Assembly: GCA_017305935.1 (NCBI GenBank)
Contig: JAFKJU010000033.1
Coordinates: forward strand, 62,001 to 126,000
Source: Hyphomicrobiales bacterium
GTDB lineage: Bacteria; Pseudomonadota; Alphaproteobacteria; Rhizobiales; Rhizobiaceae
Reading direction: 5' to 3'
DNA length: 64,000 bases
Shown here: positions 45,704 through 54,448 of the stretch, piece after piece
How positions within the stretch are numbered: position 1 is the first letter of the stretch
How the letters are laid out: every line of letters starts with the position of its first letter
The notes under the pieces: model-generated
The model's database searches: none
What the model was told of the DNA's origin: nothing
Seen by the model: only the letters and a program-made list of their open reading frames with translations
Translations under genes and position numbers: made by a program

Positions 45704-46318
45704 ATGATGGTTGTTCAGAGTATCCGGGGGCTGGTCGTGGCATGTGTCGCCATCTTCGCCTCCACGACGATTGCGGTCACCGCCCCGGCGCAGAACGCAT
45801 CCATGGTGACCGGCGGCGTCACCTCCCAGCCGATCGGCCACTACGAATTCTGCCAGCGCCATCCCGACGAATGCAAGATCCGCACGCGCCCCGCTGCAGC
45901 GCCGCGCATCACCGAATATGGCTGGACACTGGTGCGCAAGATCAACATGGAGGTCAACAAGGCGATCACGCCGATGACCGACCAGGAGATCTATGGCCGC
46001 GACGAATATTGGGAATACCCTGTAGATGCCGGCGATTGCGAGGACTTCGTGCTGCTCAAGCGCCGGAAGCTGATGGAACAGGGCTTTTCGGCCTCCGACC
46101 TGCTGATCACCGTGGTGCGCAAGCCCGACGGCGAAGGCCATGCGGTGCTGACGCTGCGCACCTCCGAAGGCGACTTCGTGCTCGACAATCTCGAAAACGA
46201 CGTCAAGCCGTGGTACGAAACCCACTACACTTTCCTCAAGCGCCAGGCGACCTTCGACACCGGCCGCTGGGTGACCATCGAGAACGGCAAGGACGTCATG
46301 GTCGGCGCGCTGCAATAA
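45704..46318 (+). CDS. Periplasmic transglutaminase-like cysteine peptidase (C93/BTLCP family)
   Basis: 204 residues with a signal peptide (residues 1-29). Catalytic Cys in DAGDCEDFVLLKR, His in GEGHAVLTLRT and Asp in FVLDNLEND, the order of bacterial transglutaminase-like cysteine proteinases, which are LapG relatives. LapG itself cleaves a surface adhesin; this paralog class in rhizobia has no settled target. AGGGGCGACGC precedes the ATG at 45704. A CtrA box lies directly upstream and a terminator directly downstream, so it is monocistronic. Confidence 0.85.
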   Translation: MMVVQSIRGLVVACVAIFASTTIAVTAPAQNASMVTGGVTSQPIGHYEFCQRHPDECKIRTRPAAAPRITEYGWTLVRKINMEVNKAITPMTDQEIYGRDEYWEYPVDAGDCEDFVLLKRRKLMEQGFSASDLLITVVRKPDGEGHAVLTLRTSEGDFVLDNLENDVKPWYETHYTFLKRQATFDTGRWVTIENGKDVMVGALQ

Positions 46319-46342
46319 GTACTTTTATTTCAGGGATTTCAT

Positions 46343-46366
46343 GGGGCGCGCGAGCGCCCCTTTTTT
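46343..46366 (+). terminator. Terminator after the C93 peptidase
   Basis: GGGGCGC-GCGA-GCGCCCC followed by TTTTTT. Confidence 0.9.
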
Positions 46367-46383
46367 GTTCAGCCCTCTCCTGT

Positions 46384-47367
46384 TCAGCCATTGCCGATCA
46401 GGATACCGGCCGCCAGCACCAGCGAGCCACCCAGCACCACCTGGAACGCCGCGCGCAAGAACGGTGTTTCCATGTAGCGGTTCTGGATGAAGGCGATGAC
46501 CCAGAGTTCGACGAAGACGACCACGGCGGCGATCGCCGTCGCCGTCCAGAAATGCGGGATCAGATAGGGCAGGGCATGGCCGAGGCCGCCGAGCGCGGTC
46601 ATGATGCCCGAGGCAAGGCCGCGCCGGATCGGCGAGCCGCGGCCGGAAAGCTTGCCGTCGTCATGGGCGGCTTCCGTGAACCCCATGGAGATGCCGGCGC
46701 CGACCGAGGCCGAGAGGCCGATCAGAAACGTCTGCCAGGTATCCTGCGTGGCGAAGGCGGCGGCGAAGATCGGCGCCAGCGTCGAGACCGAGCCGTCCAT
46801 CAGCCCGGCCAGGCCCGGTTGCACATAGGTCAGCAGGAATTGCCGCCGCGCCGTCTCGTCCTCATCGGCCTTGACGTCCTCGGGCGTGTGCCGGTCGCCC
46901 AGCATCCGCGCCACATCCTCATGGCCCTCCTCCGCCACCGCGAGATCGCCCAGAAGTTTTCGCGTCGCCGCATCCGAAGTCATGGCGACTGCCTCGCGAT
47001 AGAAGCGGGCCGCCGTTTCCTCCATGCGCTCGGCTTCGTCGCGAATCTGCTCCAGCGACTGGTTCTGGCGCAGCCAGTCCGGCTTGCGTTCGTAGAAGCC
47101 GCGCACATGCTCGCGGCGGATCAGCGGAATACGCTCGCCGAAGCGCTGGCGATGCATGTCGATCAGCATGTTGCGATGGGTATGTTCGACCTCGGCCATG
47201 TCTTCGAACACCTTTGCGGATTGCGGATATTGCGTTCGCAACTGGTCGGCATAGGCGAGGTAGATGCGCGCGTCGTCCTCCTCGGAGGAGATCGCCAGTG
47301 CCAGGATCTCCTGTTCGGACAGGGAGGAAAACGGGCGTCTGGCGCCGGAAAACAGCCGGATGGGCAT
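46384..47367 (-). CDS. mbfA: Membrane-bound ferritin MbfA (ferritin-VIT1 fusion)
   Basis: 327 residues. The N-terminal half is an erythrin/ferritin-like four-helix domain with Glu/His ligands (SSEEDDARIYLAYAD, EVEHTHRNM, AEEGHEDVA). The C-terminal half is a VIT1/CCC1-type transporter with about five membrane segments (PGLAGLMDGSVSTLAPIFAAAF ...). MbfA exports iron in Bradyrhizobium and Agrobacterium and protects against iron and peroxide stress. A perfect iron control element lies 13 bases upstream of the start, so Irr repression at low iron is expected. Confidence 0.92.
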   Translation of the reverse strand: MPIRLFSGARRPFSSLSEQEILALAISSEEDDARIYLAYADQLRTQYPQSAKVFEDMAEVEHTHRNMLIDMHRQRFGERIPLIRREHVRGFYERKPDWLRQNQSLEQIRDEAERMEETAARFYREAVAMTSDAATRKLLGDLAVAEEGHEDVARMLGDRHTPEDVKADEDETARRQFLLTYVQPGLAGLMDGSVSTLAPIFAAAFATQDTWQTFLIGLSASVGAGISMGFTEAAHDDGKLSGRGSPIRRGLASGIMTALGGLGHALPYLIPHFWTATAIAAVVVFVELWVIAFIQNRYMETPFLRAAFQVVLGGSLVLAAGILIGNG

Positions 47368-47380
47368 GGTGTCGCTCCAA

Positions 47381-47397
47381 TTTAGAATAATTCTAAA
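47381..47397. promoter_or_regulatory. Iron control element (Irr box) for mbfA
   Basis: TTTAGAA-TAA-TTCTAAA, a perfect inverted repeat equal to the rhizobial ICE pattern bound by Irr. It is between divergent mbfA and the truncated globin gene, so the globin gene could also be affected. Confidence 0.85.
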
Positions 47398-47479
47398 TTA
47401 TGGCCGACGCCGCGCGGCGTCAAGCCGCATTTGACCTGACTGGCGGTCGGTGCGACAAAGAAGGGCAAAAGGACAGGAC

Positions 47480-47947
47480 ATGACCATCGAACTCAGCGGC
47501 CGAGCCGCCCATTTCGACGAGATGCGCCAGCGCGCCGAGCGCGACATGGCCGAAATCGGCGTCGACGCCGCCTTCATCGACACCCTCGTGGAAACTTTCT
47601 ACCGTCGCATTCAGGCGCATCCGACGCTCGGGCCCGTCTTCGACGCGCGCCTTGCCGGCCGCTGGCCGGAGCATATGGACAAGATGAAACGCTTCTGGTC
47701 GGCCATCGCCTTCAAGAACGGCGCCTATGGCGGCAAGCCGGTCCAGGCCCATCTCGGCGTCCAGAACATGACACCGGAGCTTTTCCCGCAATGGCTGGAG
47801 CTGTTTTCGCAGACCCTCACCGAGATCGCCCCGGGCAAGGCCGCCCATGACTGGTTCATGGCGACCGCCGAACGCATCGCCAAAAGCCTGACGCTGTCGC
47901 TGTTCTACAATCCGGCGCTCGACGATCCGGCGCGCAAGACGATGTAA
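47480..47947 (+). CDS. Group III truncated hemoglobin
   Basis: 155 residues. IDTLVETFYRRIQAHPTLGPVF in helix B-E, RWPEHMDKMKRFWSAIAFKNGAYGGKPVQAHLGV with the proximal His in QAHLGV, and QWLELFSQTLTEI follow the group III (trHbP) pattern. A heme protein of the cytosol, proposed for oxygen or nitric-oxide handling. ATG at 47480 has AGGACAGGAC upstream. It is divergent from mbfA, with the Irr box about 85 bases away. Confidence 0.88.
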   Translation: MTIELSGRAAHFDEMRQRAERDMAEIGVDAAFIDTLVETFYRRIQAHPTLGPVFDARLAGRWPEHMDKMKRFWSAIAFKNGAYGGKPVQAHLGVQNMTPELFPQWLELFSQTLTEIAPGKAAHDWFMATAERIAKSLTLSLFYNPALDDPARKTM

Positions 47948-47952
47948 AAAGC

Positions 47953-47984
47953 AAAACGCCGGTTTTCGCCGGCGTTTTTGTTTT
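47953..47984. terminator. Terminator between the truncated globin and lepA
   Basis: AAAACGCCGG-TTTTCG-CCGGCGTTTTTG with flanking T-tracts; it separates convergent genes and touches the lepA stop. Confidence 0.85.
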
Positions 47985-49809
47985 ATTCGTCGCTCATCTT
48001 CAGCGCTGCGATAAACGCTTCCTGGGGAATTTCGACCTTGCCGAATTGGCGCATCCGCTTCTTGCCTTCCTTCTGCTTTTCCAGCAGCTTGCGCTTGCGG
48101 GTGGCGTCGCCGCCGTAGCACTTGGCAGTCACGTCCTTGCGCAGCGCCCGCACGGTCTCGCGGGCGATGACCTTGCCGCCGATGGCGGCCTGGATCGGGA
48201 TCTGGAACATGTGCGGCGGGATCAGTTCTTTCAGCTTTTCGCACATGGTGCGGCCGCGCCGCTCGGCGGCGGAGCGGTGGACCAGCATCGACAGCGCATC
48301 GACCGGCTCGCCATTGACGAGGATCGACAGCTTGACGAGATCGCTCTCGCGGTAATCGGCCAGATGATAGTCGAAGGAGGCGTAGCCCTTGGAGATCGAC
48401 TTCAGGCGGTCGTAGAAATCGAACACCACTTCGTTGAGCGGCAGCTCATAGGTCAGCATGGCGCGGCTGCCGACATAGGTGAGCTCGGTCTGGATGCCGC
48501 GGCGCTCCTGGCAGAGTTTCAGGATGCCGCCGAGATAGTCGTCCGGCGTCAGGATCGTCGCCTTGATCCACGGCTCGCGGAATTCCTTGATCTTGACCAC
48601 GTCCGGCATGTCGGCCGGATTGTGCAGCTCCTTCTCGCTGCCGTCGGTCAGCGTCATCTGGTATACGACGGAAGGCGCGGTGGCGATCAGGTCGAGGTCG
48701 AATTCGCGGCTCAGCCGCTCCTGGATAATTTCCAGATGCAGCAGGCCAAGGAAGCCGCAGCGGAAGCCGAAGCCCAGCGCCGCCGAGCTTTCCATTTCAT
48801 AGGAGAAGGAGGCGTCGTTGAGGCGCAGCTTGCCGACGGCGGCGCGCAACTCCTCGAAATCGGCGGCATCGACCGGGAACAATCCGCAGAACACCACCGG
48901 CTGCGCCGGCTTGAAGCCCGGCAGGGCTTCGGCGGTCGGGCGGCGCTCGTCGGTGATGGTGTCGCCGACACGGGTATCGGCGACTTCCTTGATCGAGGCG
49001 GTGATGAAGCCGATCTCGCCGGGGCCGAGGCTGTCGACATTGACCATCTTGGGCGTCAGCACGCCGACACGTTCGACCTGATATTTCGCGCCGGTGCCCA
49101 TCATGCGGATGGTCTGGCCCTTGGAGAGAACGCCGTCGAGGATGCGCACCAGAACCATGACGCCGAGATAGGTGTCGTACCAGCTGTCGACCAGCAGCGC
49201 CTTCAGCGGTGCGTTCTCGCCGCCCTCGCTCTTCGGCGCCGGCAGGCGCTCGACGATGGCTTCCAGCACGTCGGGAATGCCCAGCCCGGTCTTGGCCGAG
49301 ATCAGCACGGCGTCGGAGGCGTCGATGCCGATGACTTCCTCGATCTGCTCCTTGATGCGGTCGGGTTCGGCCGCCGGCAGGTCGATCTTGTTGAGGACGG
49401 TGACCAGCTCGTGATTGTTGTCGATCGCCTGGTAGACGTTGGCGAGCGTCTGGGCTTCGACGCCCTGCGACGCATCGACCACCAGCAGCGAGCCTTCGCA
49501 GGCCGACAGCGAGCGCGAGACTTCATAGGCGAAGTCGACATGGCCGGGCGTGTCGATGAGGTTCAGCACATAGGTCTCGCCGTTGTTCGCCTTGTAGTGC
49601 AGGCGCACGGTCTGGGCCTTGATGGTGATGCCGCGCTCGCGCTCGATCTCCATGTTGTCGAGCACCTGCTCGCTCATCTCGCGGTCGGCAAGACCGCCGG
49701 TCGACTGGATCAGGCGGTCGGCCAGCGTCGACTTGCCGTGGTCGATATGGGCCACGATCGAGAAGTTGCGGATATGGTCAAGCGGCGTGCGGGTCGAATT
49801 TGTGCTCAT
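47983..49809 (-). CDS. lepA: Elongation factor 4 (back-translocating GTPase LepA)
   Basis: 608 residues. G1 [14 protein letters not shown], switch region [14 protein letters not shown]3 [17 protein letters not shown]4 [12 protein letters not shown], then domains similar to EF-G and the unique C-terminal domain ([20 protein letters not shown] ... [16 protein letters not shown]). Full length for the family. Acts on ribosomes under ionic or cold stress. The gene stands alone on the minus strand. Confidence 0.97.
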   Translation of the reverse strand: MSTNSTRTPLDHIRNFSIVAHIDHGKSTLADRLIQSTGGLADREMSEQVLDNMEIERERGITIKAQTVRLHYKANNGETYVLNLIDTPGHVDFAYEVSRSLSACEGSLLVVDASQGVEAQTLANVYQAIDNNHELVTVLNKIDLPAAEPDRIKEQIEEVIGIDASDAVLISAKTGLGIPDVLEAIVERLPAPKSEGGENAPLKALLVDSWYDTYLGVMVLVRILDGVLSKGQTIRMMGTGAKYQVERVGVLTPKMVNVDSLGPGEIGFITASIKEVADTRVGDTITDERRPTAEALPGFKPAQPVVFCGLFPVDAADFEELRAAVGKLRLNDASFSYEMESSAALGFGFRCGFLGLLHLEIIQERLSREFDLDLIATAPSVVYQMTLTDGSEKELHNPADMPDVVKIKEFREPWIKATILTPDDYLGGILKLCQERRGIQTELTYVGSRAMLTYELPLNEVVFDFYDRLKSISKGYASFDYHLADYRESDLVKLSILVNGEPVDALSMLVHRSAAERRGRTMCEKLKELIPPHMFQIPIQAAIGGKVIARETVRALRKDVTAKCYGGDATRKRKLLEKQKEGKKRMRQFGKVEIPQEAFIAALKMSDE

Positions 49810-49893
49810 GGCTGCGCCATATAGCAGCGGCCAAAGCCCCCGCCTAGCCGGAACTTCGTCGCAAATCGCATAAAATGCTAGGTTTTGCCCGGA

Positions 49894-50490
49894 TCAGCCG
49901 GCGCGCAGATCGCGGATCCAGAAGGACATCGGCTTGGGGCTCTCTTCCGCTTCGTCGAGATCGCGCCAGGTGAAGGCGGTGCGCAGCTTGGGAACGGCGC
50001 GATAGCCGCGCTTCGTCCAGAAGGCGTCGAGGGGCACATAATCCGCAGGCCGGCGCGGGTGATCGCCCGGGCGCTCGACGGCGCAGAAGGTGCAGAGATC
50101 GAGACCCAGCGCCTTGGCCTGCGCCTCGCGCCCGGCGAAGAAGGCGACGCCGACGCCCCGGCCACGATATTGCGGCAAGAGCACGCTTTCGCCGAAATAG
50201 AAGAACAGTCGCGGGTCGAGCCCGGCAGCGAGGAAGGGCGCTTTCACCTCGGCCGTCTCTCCCGCCAACGGCGTGCCGGTTGCCGCTCCCACCACGGTGT
50301 CGCCGTCGAAGGCGAGCACGAAAACCGAGCCTTCCGAGCGGGCATAGGTGGACAGATAGCCGCGCTCATAGGCAGGGTCGCCGTCGTAAAGATACGGGAA
50401 GGCGCGAAAGACGCTGATTCTCAGCCGCGCCAGGTCGTCGACATAGGGGGCGGCGTCCACGCCGGAAAAGGATTTGATTTTCAGGGCCAT
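49894..50490 (-). CDS. GNAT family N-acetyltransferase
   Basis: 198 residues from the ATG at 50490 (a GTG four codons earlier is in frame). The acetyl-CoA site is LLPQYRGRGVGVAFF; DDLARLRISVFRAFPYLYDGD and YVPLDAFWTKRGYRAVPKL match a rhizobial GNAT group often annotated only by fold. Acceptor substrate unknown. No clear Shine-Dalgarno is visible before either start. Confidence 0.8.
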   Translation of the reverse strand: MALKIKSFSGVDAAPYVDDLARLRISVFRAFPYLYDGDPAYERGYLSTYARSEGSVFVLAFDGDTVVGAATGTPLAGETAEVKAPFLAAGLDPRLFFYFGESVLLPQYRGRGVGVAFFAGREAQAKALGLDLCTFCAVERPGDHPRRPADYVPLDAFWTKRGYRAVPKLRTAFTWRDLDEAEESPKPMSFWIRDLRAG

Positions 50491-50554
50491 GAGGATTTTC
50501 ACATCGGTCGGCTTTGGTTATACCCATGCCGTCGATTTGAGCAAGCATCACGCG

Positions 50555-50590
50555 TGTCCGGGAAGTGGGAACCGGTTTTCCGCCCGGACA
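50555..50590. repeat. Short palindromic intergenic element with AACCGGTTTTCC core
   Basis: TGTCCGGG ... CCCGGACA arms (8 bases, perfect) around AAGTGGGAACCGGTTTTCCG. The inner core also occurs near 2293-2307 and, inverted, at 27602-27617. It lies in the leader of the SnoaL-like gene, 30 bases before its start. Confidence 0.65.
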
Positions 50591-50619
50591 TGCGTCAGAA
50601 CGAGGAGAGGGAGACCAGC

Positions 50620-51018
50620 ATGACCGCCACCGAAACCATTCGCGCCTATTACGACGCCTTCAATGCGGGGGACATGGACGCCTTCCTGGCCCTGCTCACC
50701 GACGATGTCGAGCACGACATCAACCAGGGCGAACGCCAGACCGGCAAGGCTGCCTTCGCAAAGTTCATGGACCACATGAACCGCTGCTATAAGGAAACCC
50801 TGACCGACATGGTGATCATGGGCGCAGGCGACACCCGGGGTGCTGCCGAATTCATCGTCAACGGCCAGTATCTCGCCACCGACGAGGGCCTGCCGGAAGC
50901 CAAGGGCCAGACCTACAAGCTGCCCGCCGGTGCCTTCTTCGAGCTGCGCGACGGCAAGGTCGCCCGCATCACCAACTACTACAACCTCAACGACTGGATC
51001 GCCCAGGTCAACGCCTGA
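50620..51018 (+). CDS. SnoaL-like/nuclear transport factor 2-fold protein
   Basis: 132 residues. TIRAYYDAFNAGDMDAFLALLTDDVEHDINQ is the alpha-helical lid and first strand of the NTF2/ketosteroid-isomerase fold, and KLPAGAFFELRDGKVARITNYYN is the closing sheet. These small enzymes or binding proteins vary widely in function. AGGAGAGGGAG before ATG 50620 is a strong ribosome site. The upstream frame is open through the GNAT gene in antisense and is not coding. Confidence 0.85.
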   Translation: MTATETIRAYYDAFNAGDMDAFLALLTDDVEHDINQGERQTGKAAFAKFMDHMNRCYKETLTDMVIMGAGDTRGAAEFIVNGQYLATDEGLPEAKGQTYKLPAGAFFELRDGKVARITNYYNLNDWIAQVNA

Positions 51019-51108
51019 GCTTTTCGCGTCGTATGAACGAGAAGGCGGCCGCGTGCCGCCTTTTTCAGAATACTTGACTCCATTATAAGATCATTTAATT
51101 CTTGGATA

Positions 51109-51687
51109 ATGGAAAATGCGGACGAAACATTCGAAAAAAATGTCGGGGAGCGCATCCGCCGCCTGCGGATCGAGCAAGCGCTGACGCTCGACCAGTTGGC
51201 CGATCGCTCCGGCGTCAGCCGGGCGATGATTTCGCGCGTCGAGCGTGGCGAGGCCAATCCGACGGCGGCGCTGCTGGCGCGGCTGTGTTCGGCGCTGAAT
51301 ATGACGCTGTCGGTGTTCTTTGCCGAGTCGCAGCCGGAGGTCTCGCCGCTCGCTCGTCGCGCCGCCCAGCCGGTCTGGCGCGATCCGGAAAGCGGTTATC
51401 TGCGCCGCGTGGTCGGCCCGCCCAGGGTTGGCGCACGGATCGATCTGGTCGAGGTGGAGTTTCCGCCGGGCGCAGAAGTCCTGTTTCCGGGCCGCCAGAC
51501 CAACCGAAATCAATGGCAGCATGTCTGGCTGTTCGAGGGCGTCATGGAATTGACGGTCGGTGAGACGGTTCATCGGCTGGAAGCCGGCGATTGCCTGTTC
51601 ATGACTGTCTGCGACGTCAAGGCGTTTCGAAACCCGGGCAAAATGCCCGCCCGTTATGCCGTGGTCATCGACCCCGGCCCCCGCTAA
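51109..51687 (+). CDS. XRE-cupin transcriptional regulator (PuuR-like)
   Basis: 192 residues. HTH domain at 14-68 (RIRRLRIEQALTLDQLADRS ... SRAMISRVERGEANPT), then a C-terminal cupin (LFPGRQTNRNQWQHVWLFEG ... LEAGDCLFM). This architecture is common for repressors of small-molecule catabolism such as polyamine use. A GNAT gene follows after 15 bases and a polyamine-type deacetylase soon after, which fits. The ATG has no Shine-Dalgarno; TTGACT lies 30 bases upstream, so the message may be leaderless. Confidence 0.88.
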   Translation: MENADETFEKNVGERIRRLRIEQALTLDQLADRSGVSRAMISRVERGEANPTAALLARLCSALNMTLSVFFAESQPEVSPLARRAAQPVWRDPESGYLRRVVGPPRVGARIDLVEVEFPPGAEVLFPGRQTNRNQWQHVWLFEGVMELTVGETVHRLEAGDCLFMTVCDVKAFRNPGKMPARYAVVIDPGPR

Positions 51688-51702
51688 CCCGGAGATTTGT
51701 GC

Positions 51703-52221
51703 ATGCCCGTCGTCCGCCTTCTCAATGAGAGCCAGACCCTCGATGTCTTGGCCGATCTCAACGCCATCCTCGCCGATTGCGTCGAGGGCGGCGCGTCGGT
51801 GGGCTTCATGTCGCCATTTTCGCCTGCCGATGCCGAACCGTTCTGGCGTGGCGTTGCGGCGGCGGTCGGGCGCGGCGAGGTGCTGCTGTTCGTCGCCGAG
51901 GTCGAGGGCCGCGTGGTCGGCACGGTGCAGATCGGTTTCGCGCTGAAGCCGAACCAGCCGCACCGCGCCGATCTGATGAAGCTGCTGGTGCATCGCGTTG
52001 CCCGCGGGCGCGGCTTGTCGAAACGCCTGATGCAGGCCGCCGAAACCGAGGCGGCGCGGCGCGGGCGCAACCTGCTGGTGCTCGACACCGCCACCGGCGA
52101 GCCGGCGGAGGCGCTTTACGAAAAGCTCGGCTGGCAGCGCTCCGGCGTCATTCCCGACTATGCACTGTTCCCGGATGGCCGCTCTTGCGACACCACCGTC
52201 TTTTACAAGCGGATCGGCTGA
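51703..52221 (+). CDS. GNAT family N-acetyltransferase
   Basis: 172 residues. Acetyl-CoA loop VHRVARGRGLSKRLMQAAE, then RGRNLLVLDTATGEPAEALYEKLGWQRSGVIPDYAL, typical of small-molecule acetyltransferases. GGAGATTTGTGC precedes the ATG. It lies directly after the XRE-cupin regulator, with which it is probably co-transcribed, and before an acetylpolyamine-type deacetylase; acetylation of an amine substrate is a reasonable guess. Confidence 0.85.
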   Translation: MPVVRLLNESQTLDVLADLNAILADCVEGGASVGFMSPFSPADAEPFWRGVAAAVGRGEVLLFVAEVEGRVVGTVQIGFALKPNQPHRADLMKLLVHRVARGRGLSKRLMQAAETEAARRGRNLLVLDTATGEPAEALYEKLGWQRSGVIPDYALFPDGRSCDTTVFYKRIG

Positions 52222-52260
52222 TCGCCGGCTTGCGTCCCGATTGAAAAGGACGCTAGGTTG

Positions 52261-52272
52261 ATTTGATCAAAT
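52261..52272. promoter_or_regulatory. Palindrome upstream of the deacetylase gene
   Basis: ATTTGATCAAAT, perfect 12-base palindrome 38 bases before the deacetylase start; the wider TTGATTTGATCAA resembles but does not match an FNR box (three-base spacer). Candidate operator, perhaps for the nearby XRE-cupin regulator. Confidence 0.4.
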
Positions 52273-52309
52273 TTCCGGATTTTCTTTCAGCGATCAGGAC
52301 GGGGAAGAT

Positions 52310-53335
52310 ATGCGCGTCATCTATTCCGAAGACCATAAATTGCGGGATGCCAAGACCGAGCTGCATGGCGGCCTGCTGGTAAAACCCTTCGAAGGCCCGT
52401 TTCGAGCCGAATGGATCCTGCAGGCCGTCGTGGAGGAAGGCTTTGCCGATGTGGTCGCGCCGCAATCCTACGGGCTGGAAACGGCTGAGAAGGTGCATGA
52501 CAGCGACTACCTTTCCTTTCTCGAAACAGTCTGGGACCGCTGGGTGGCGGAAGGTTATGAAGGCGAGGTGATCCCCACCGCCATTCCCTATCGTCGCGCC
52601 CGCCAGGTCAAGCCGCGCGCCATCGACGGCCTTGTCGGCTATTATGCCAACGCCATCGAGACCGCGATCACGCAAGGAACCTACAAGGCGGCGATCTCCT
52701 CGATGAATGTGGCGCTGACTGGCGTTGACTGGATCAATGCCGGCAATCGCTTCTGCTTCTCGCTCTGCCGCCCGCCGGGCCACCATGCCGGCATCGATCT
52801 CTATGGCGGCTATTGCTTCATCAACAATGCCGCCGTCGCCGCCCAGCGTTTCCTCGATCACGGCGCGAAGAAGGTCGCGATCCTCGATGTCGATTTCCAC
52901 CACGGCAACGGCACGCAGGATATTTTCTACCGGCGCGGCGACGTGCTGTTCGCCTCGCTGCATGGCGATCCCGCCGATGCCTTCCCCTATTACCTCGGCT
53001 TTGCCGACGAAAAGGGCGAGGGCGCCGGCGAGGGTTCCAATCACAACTATCCGATGCTGCCAGGCACCGCCTGGGATGTCTGGTCGCAGGCGCTCGACGA
53101 TTCGCTGGCGAAGATCAAGGCTTTCGGCGCCGAGGTGATCGTGCTGTCGCTGGGCATCGATACCTTCGAGCGCGACGCCATCTCCTTCTTCAAACTGAAG
53201 ACGCCAGATTACATCACCATGGGCGAGAAGATCGCCAAGGCCGGCCTGCCGGTTCTGGTCTGCCTCGAAGGCGGTTACGGCGTCCAGGAGATCGGCATCA
53301 ACACCGCCAACGTGCTGAAGGGGCTGGAAGCCTGA
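52310..53335 (+). CDS. Histone deacetylase superfamily protein (acetylpolyamine amidohydrolase type)
   Basis: 341 residues. Zinc and charge-relay motifs: RPPGHHAGIDLYGGYC, DVDFHHGNGTQ, and the distal GIDTFERD and LEGGYG. MRVIYSEDHKLRDAKTELHGG at the N-terminus is like bacterial acetylpolyamine amidohydrolases, which remove acetyl groups from acetylated putrescine, cadaverine or spermidine in the cytosol. Neighbouring GNAT and XRE-cupin genes agree with amine metabolism. Confidence 0.88.
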   Translation: MRVIYSEDHKLRDAKTELHGGLLVKPFEGPFRAEWILQAVVEEGFADVVAPQSYGLETAEKVHDSDYLSFLETVWDRWVAEGYEGEVIPTAIPYRRARQVKPRAIDGLVGYYANAIETAITQGTYKAAISSMNVALTGVDWINAGNRFCFSLCRPPGHHAGIDLYGGYCFINNAAVAAQRFLDHGAKKVAILDVDFHHGNGTQDIFYRRGDVLFASLHGDPADAFPYYLGFADEKGEGAGEGSNHNYPMLPGTAWDVWSQALDDSLAKIKAFGAEVIVLSLGIDTFERDAISFFKLKTPDYITMGEKIAKAGLPVLVCLEGGYGVQEIGINTANVLKGLEA

Positions 53336-53477
53336 GCCTTGTCCGACATGAAGCGGTATGGCTTCGGCGCCGGACAAGGCGGCAGGAACAGAGTCAGGGC
53401 GTGCGCGCGATTTGAGGAAAAGCGAAACCGCTCCGGCCCGTCCTGTGCGCTGACGCGGGGAGGGCGCGGATAGGTTT

Positions 53478-54380
53478 GTGTCCGCGCGGTCGGTGTTTGG
53501 GAGAGATGTTTTGGAAAATGCGGAAAGCGGCGCGCCCGTGAGAAACGGTCTCGCACTCGGTGCGCTCATGTGCCTGACATCCATGGTGTCGATCCAGTTC
53601 GGCGTCGCCTTGTCGGCGCCGGCAATCGCGTTGCATGGGCCGATGGGCACCGCCTGGCTGCGGCTGGCCTTCGCGTCCGCGATGCTGCTCGTGCTGGTTC
53701 GGCCGAGATTCCATCGCTACAGCCGTCGCCAATGGACGATGGCGCTGGCGCTCGGCGCGACGACGACGGTGATGAATATCTGCCTCTTCTCCGCTATGCA
53801 GCGCATTCCGCTCGGGCTCGCCGTCGCCATCGATTTTCTCGGGCCGCTGGCGGTCGCGACGCTCGGCTATGGTCTCGGCTGGCGTCTGGCATGGCCGCTT
53901 CTGGCCGGCGCCGGGGTGCTGCTTTTGTCCTATGACGGCGTCGGCTGGGTCGGAAACCTGCCGGGCGTACTGTTCGCCGGCGGCGCGGCGGTGTGCTGGG
54001 CGACCTATATTCTCCTGACCAAGAAGGTCGGCGCCGCTTTCGAAGGGCTGGACGGGCTGGCGATGTCGCTGGCGGCCGCCGCGCTGGTCGCAACGCCCTT
54101 CGGCCTCGTCCAGGGGTTGTCGGGATTGACGCTCGAAGGTGTGGCGGCGATGGTCGGCATCGCCATCCTCGTGCCGCTGATGCCCTATGCACTGGAAATG
54201 ATCGCGCTCCGCCGCATGCCGACTTCCGCCTTCGGCATATTGATGAGCCTCGAGCCCGCCTTCGGGGCGTTGGCCGGCTTTCTCATCCTCGCCCAGCCGA
54301 TGACCGCCTCGCAGATGGCCGGCATGGCGCTGGTCGTCGCCGCCAGCATCGGTGCGACGGCGTCGGGACGTGGCGAATAG
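53478..54380 (+). CDS. EamA-family transporter (RhtA-like)
   Basis: About 300 residues with ten hydrophobic segments in two EamA halves (APAIALHGPMGTAWLRLAFAS and LEPAFGALAGFLILAQPMTASQMAG). It resembles the inner-membrane threonine/homoserine exporter RhtA. Start uncertain: GTG 53478 is the longest, TTG 53511 has GGGAGAG at good spacing, and GTG 53538 would still keep all membrane segments. 142 bases after the deacetylase. Confidence 0.82.
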   Translation: MSARSVFGRDVLENAESGAPVRNGLALGALMCLTSMVSIQFGVALSAPAIALHGPMGTAWLRLAFASAMLLVLVRPRFHRYSRRQWTMALALGATTTVMNICLFSAMQRIPLGLAVAIDFLGPLAVATLGYGLGWRLAWPLLAGAGVLLLSYDGVGWVGNLPGVLFAGGAAVCWATYILLTKKVGAAFEGLDGLAMSLAAAALVATPFGLVQGLSGLTLEGVAAMVGIAILVPLMPYALEMIALRRMPTSAFGILMSLEPAFGALAGFLILAQPMTASQMAGMALVVAASIGATASGRGE

Positions 54381-54448
54381 CAGCCGGTTTCGGGTGGCGC
54401 GCGGCTGTCGCGCGCTGCTATCCTGACGCCGGCCGGGGAGGGGTGAGG

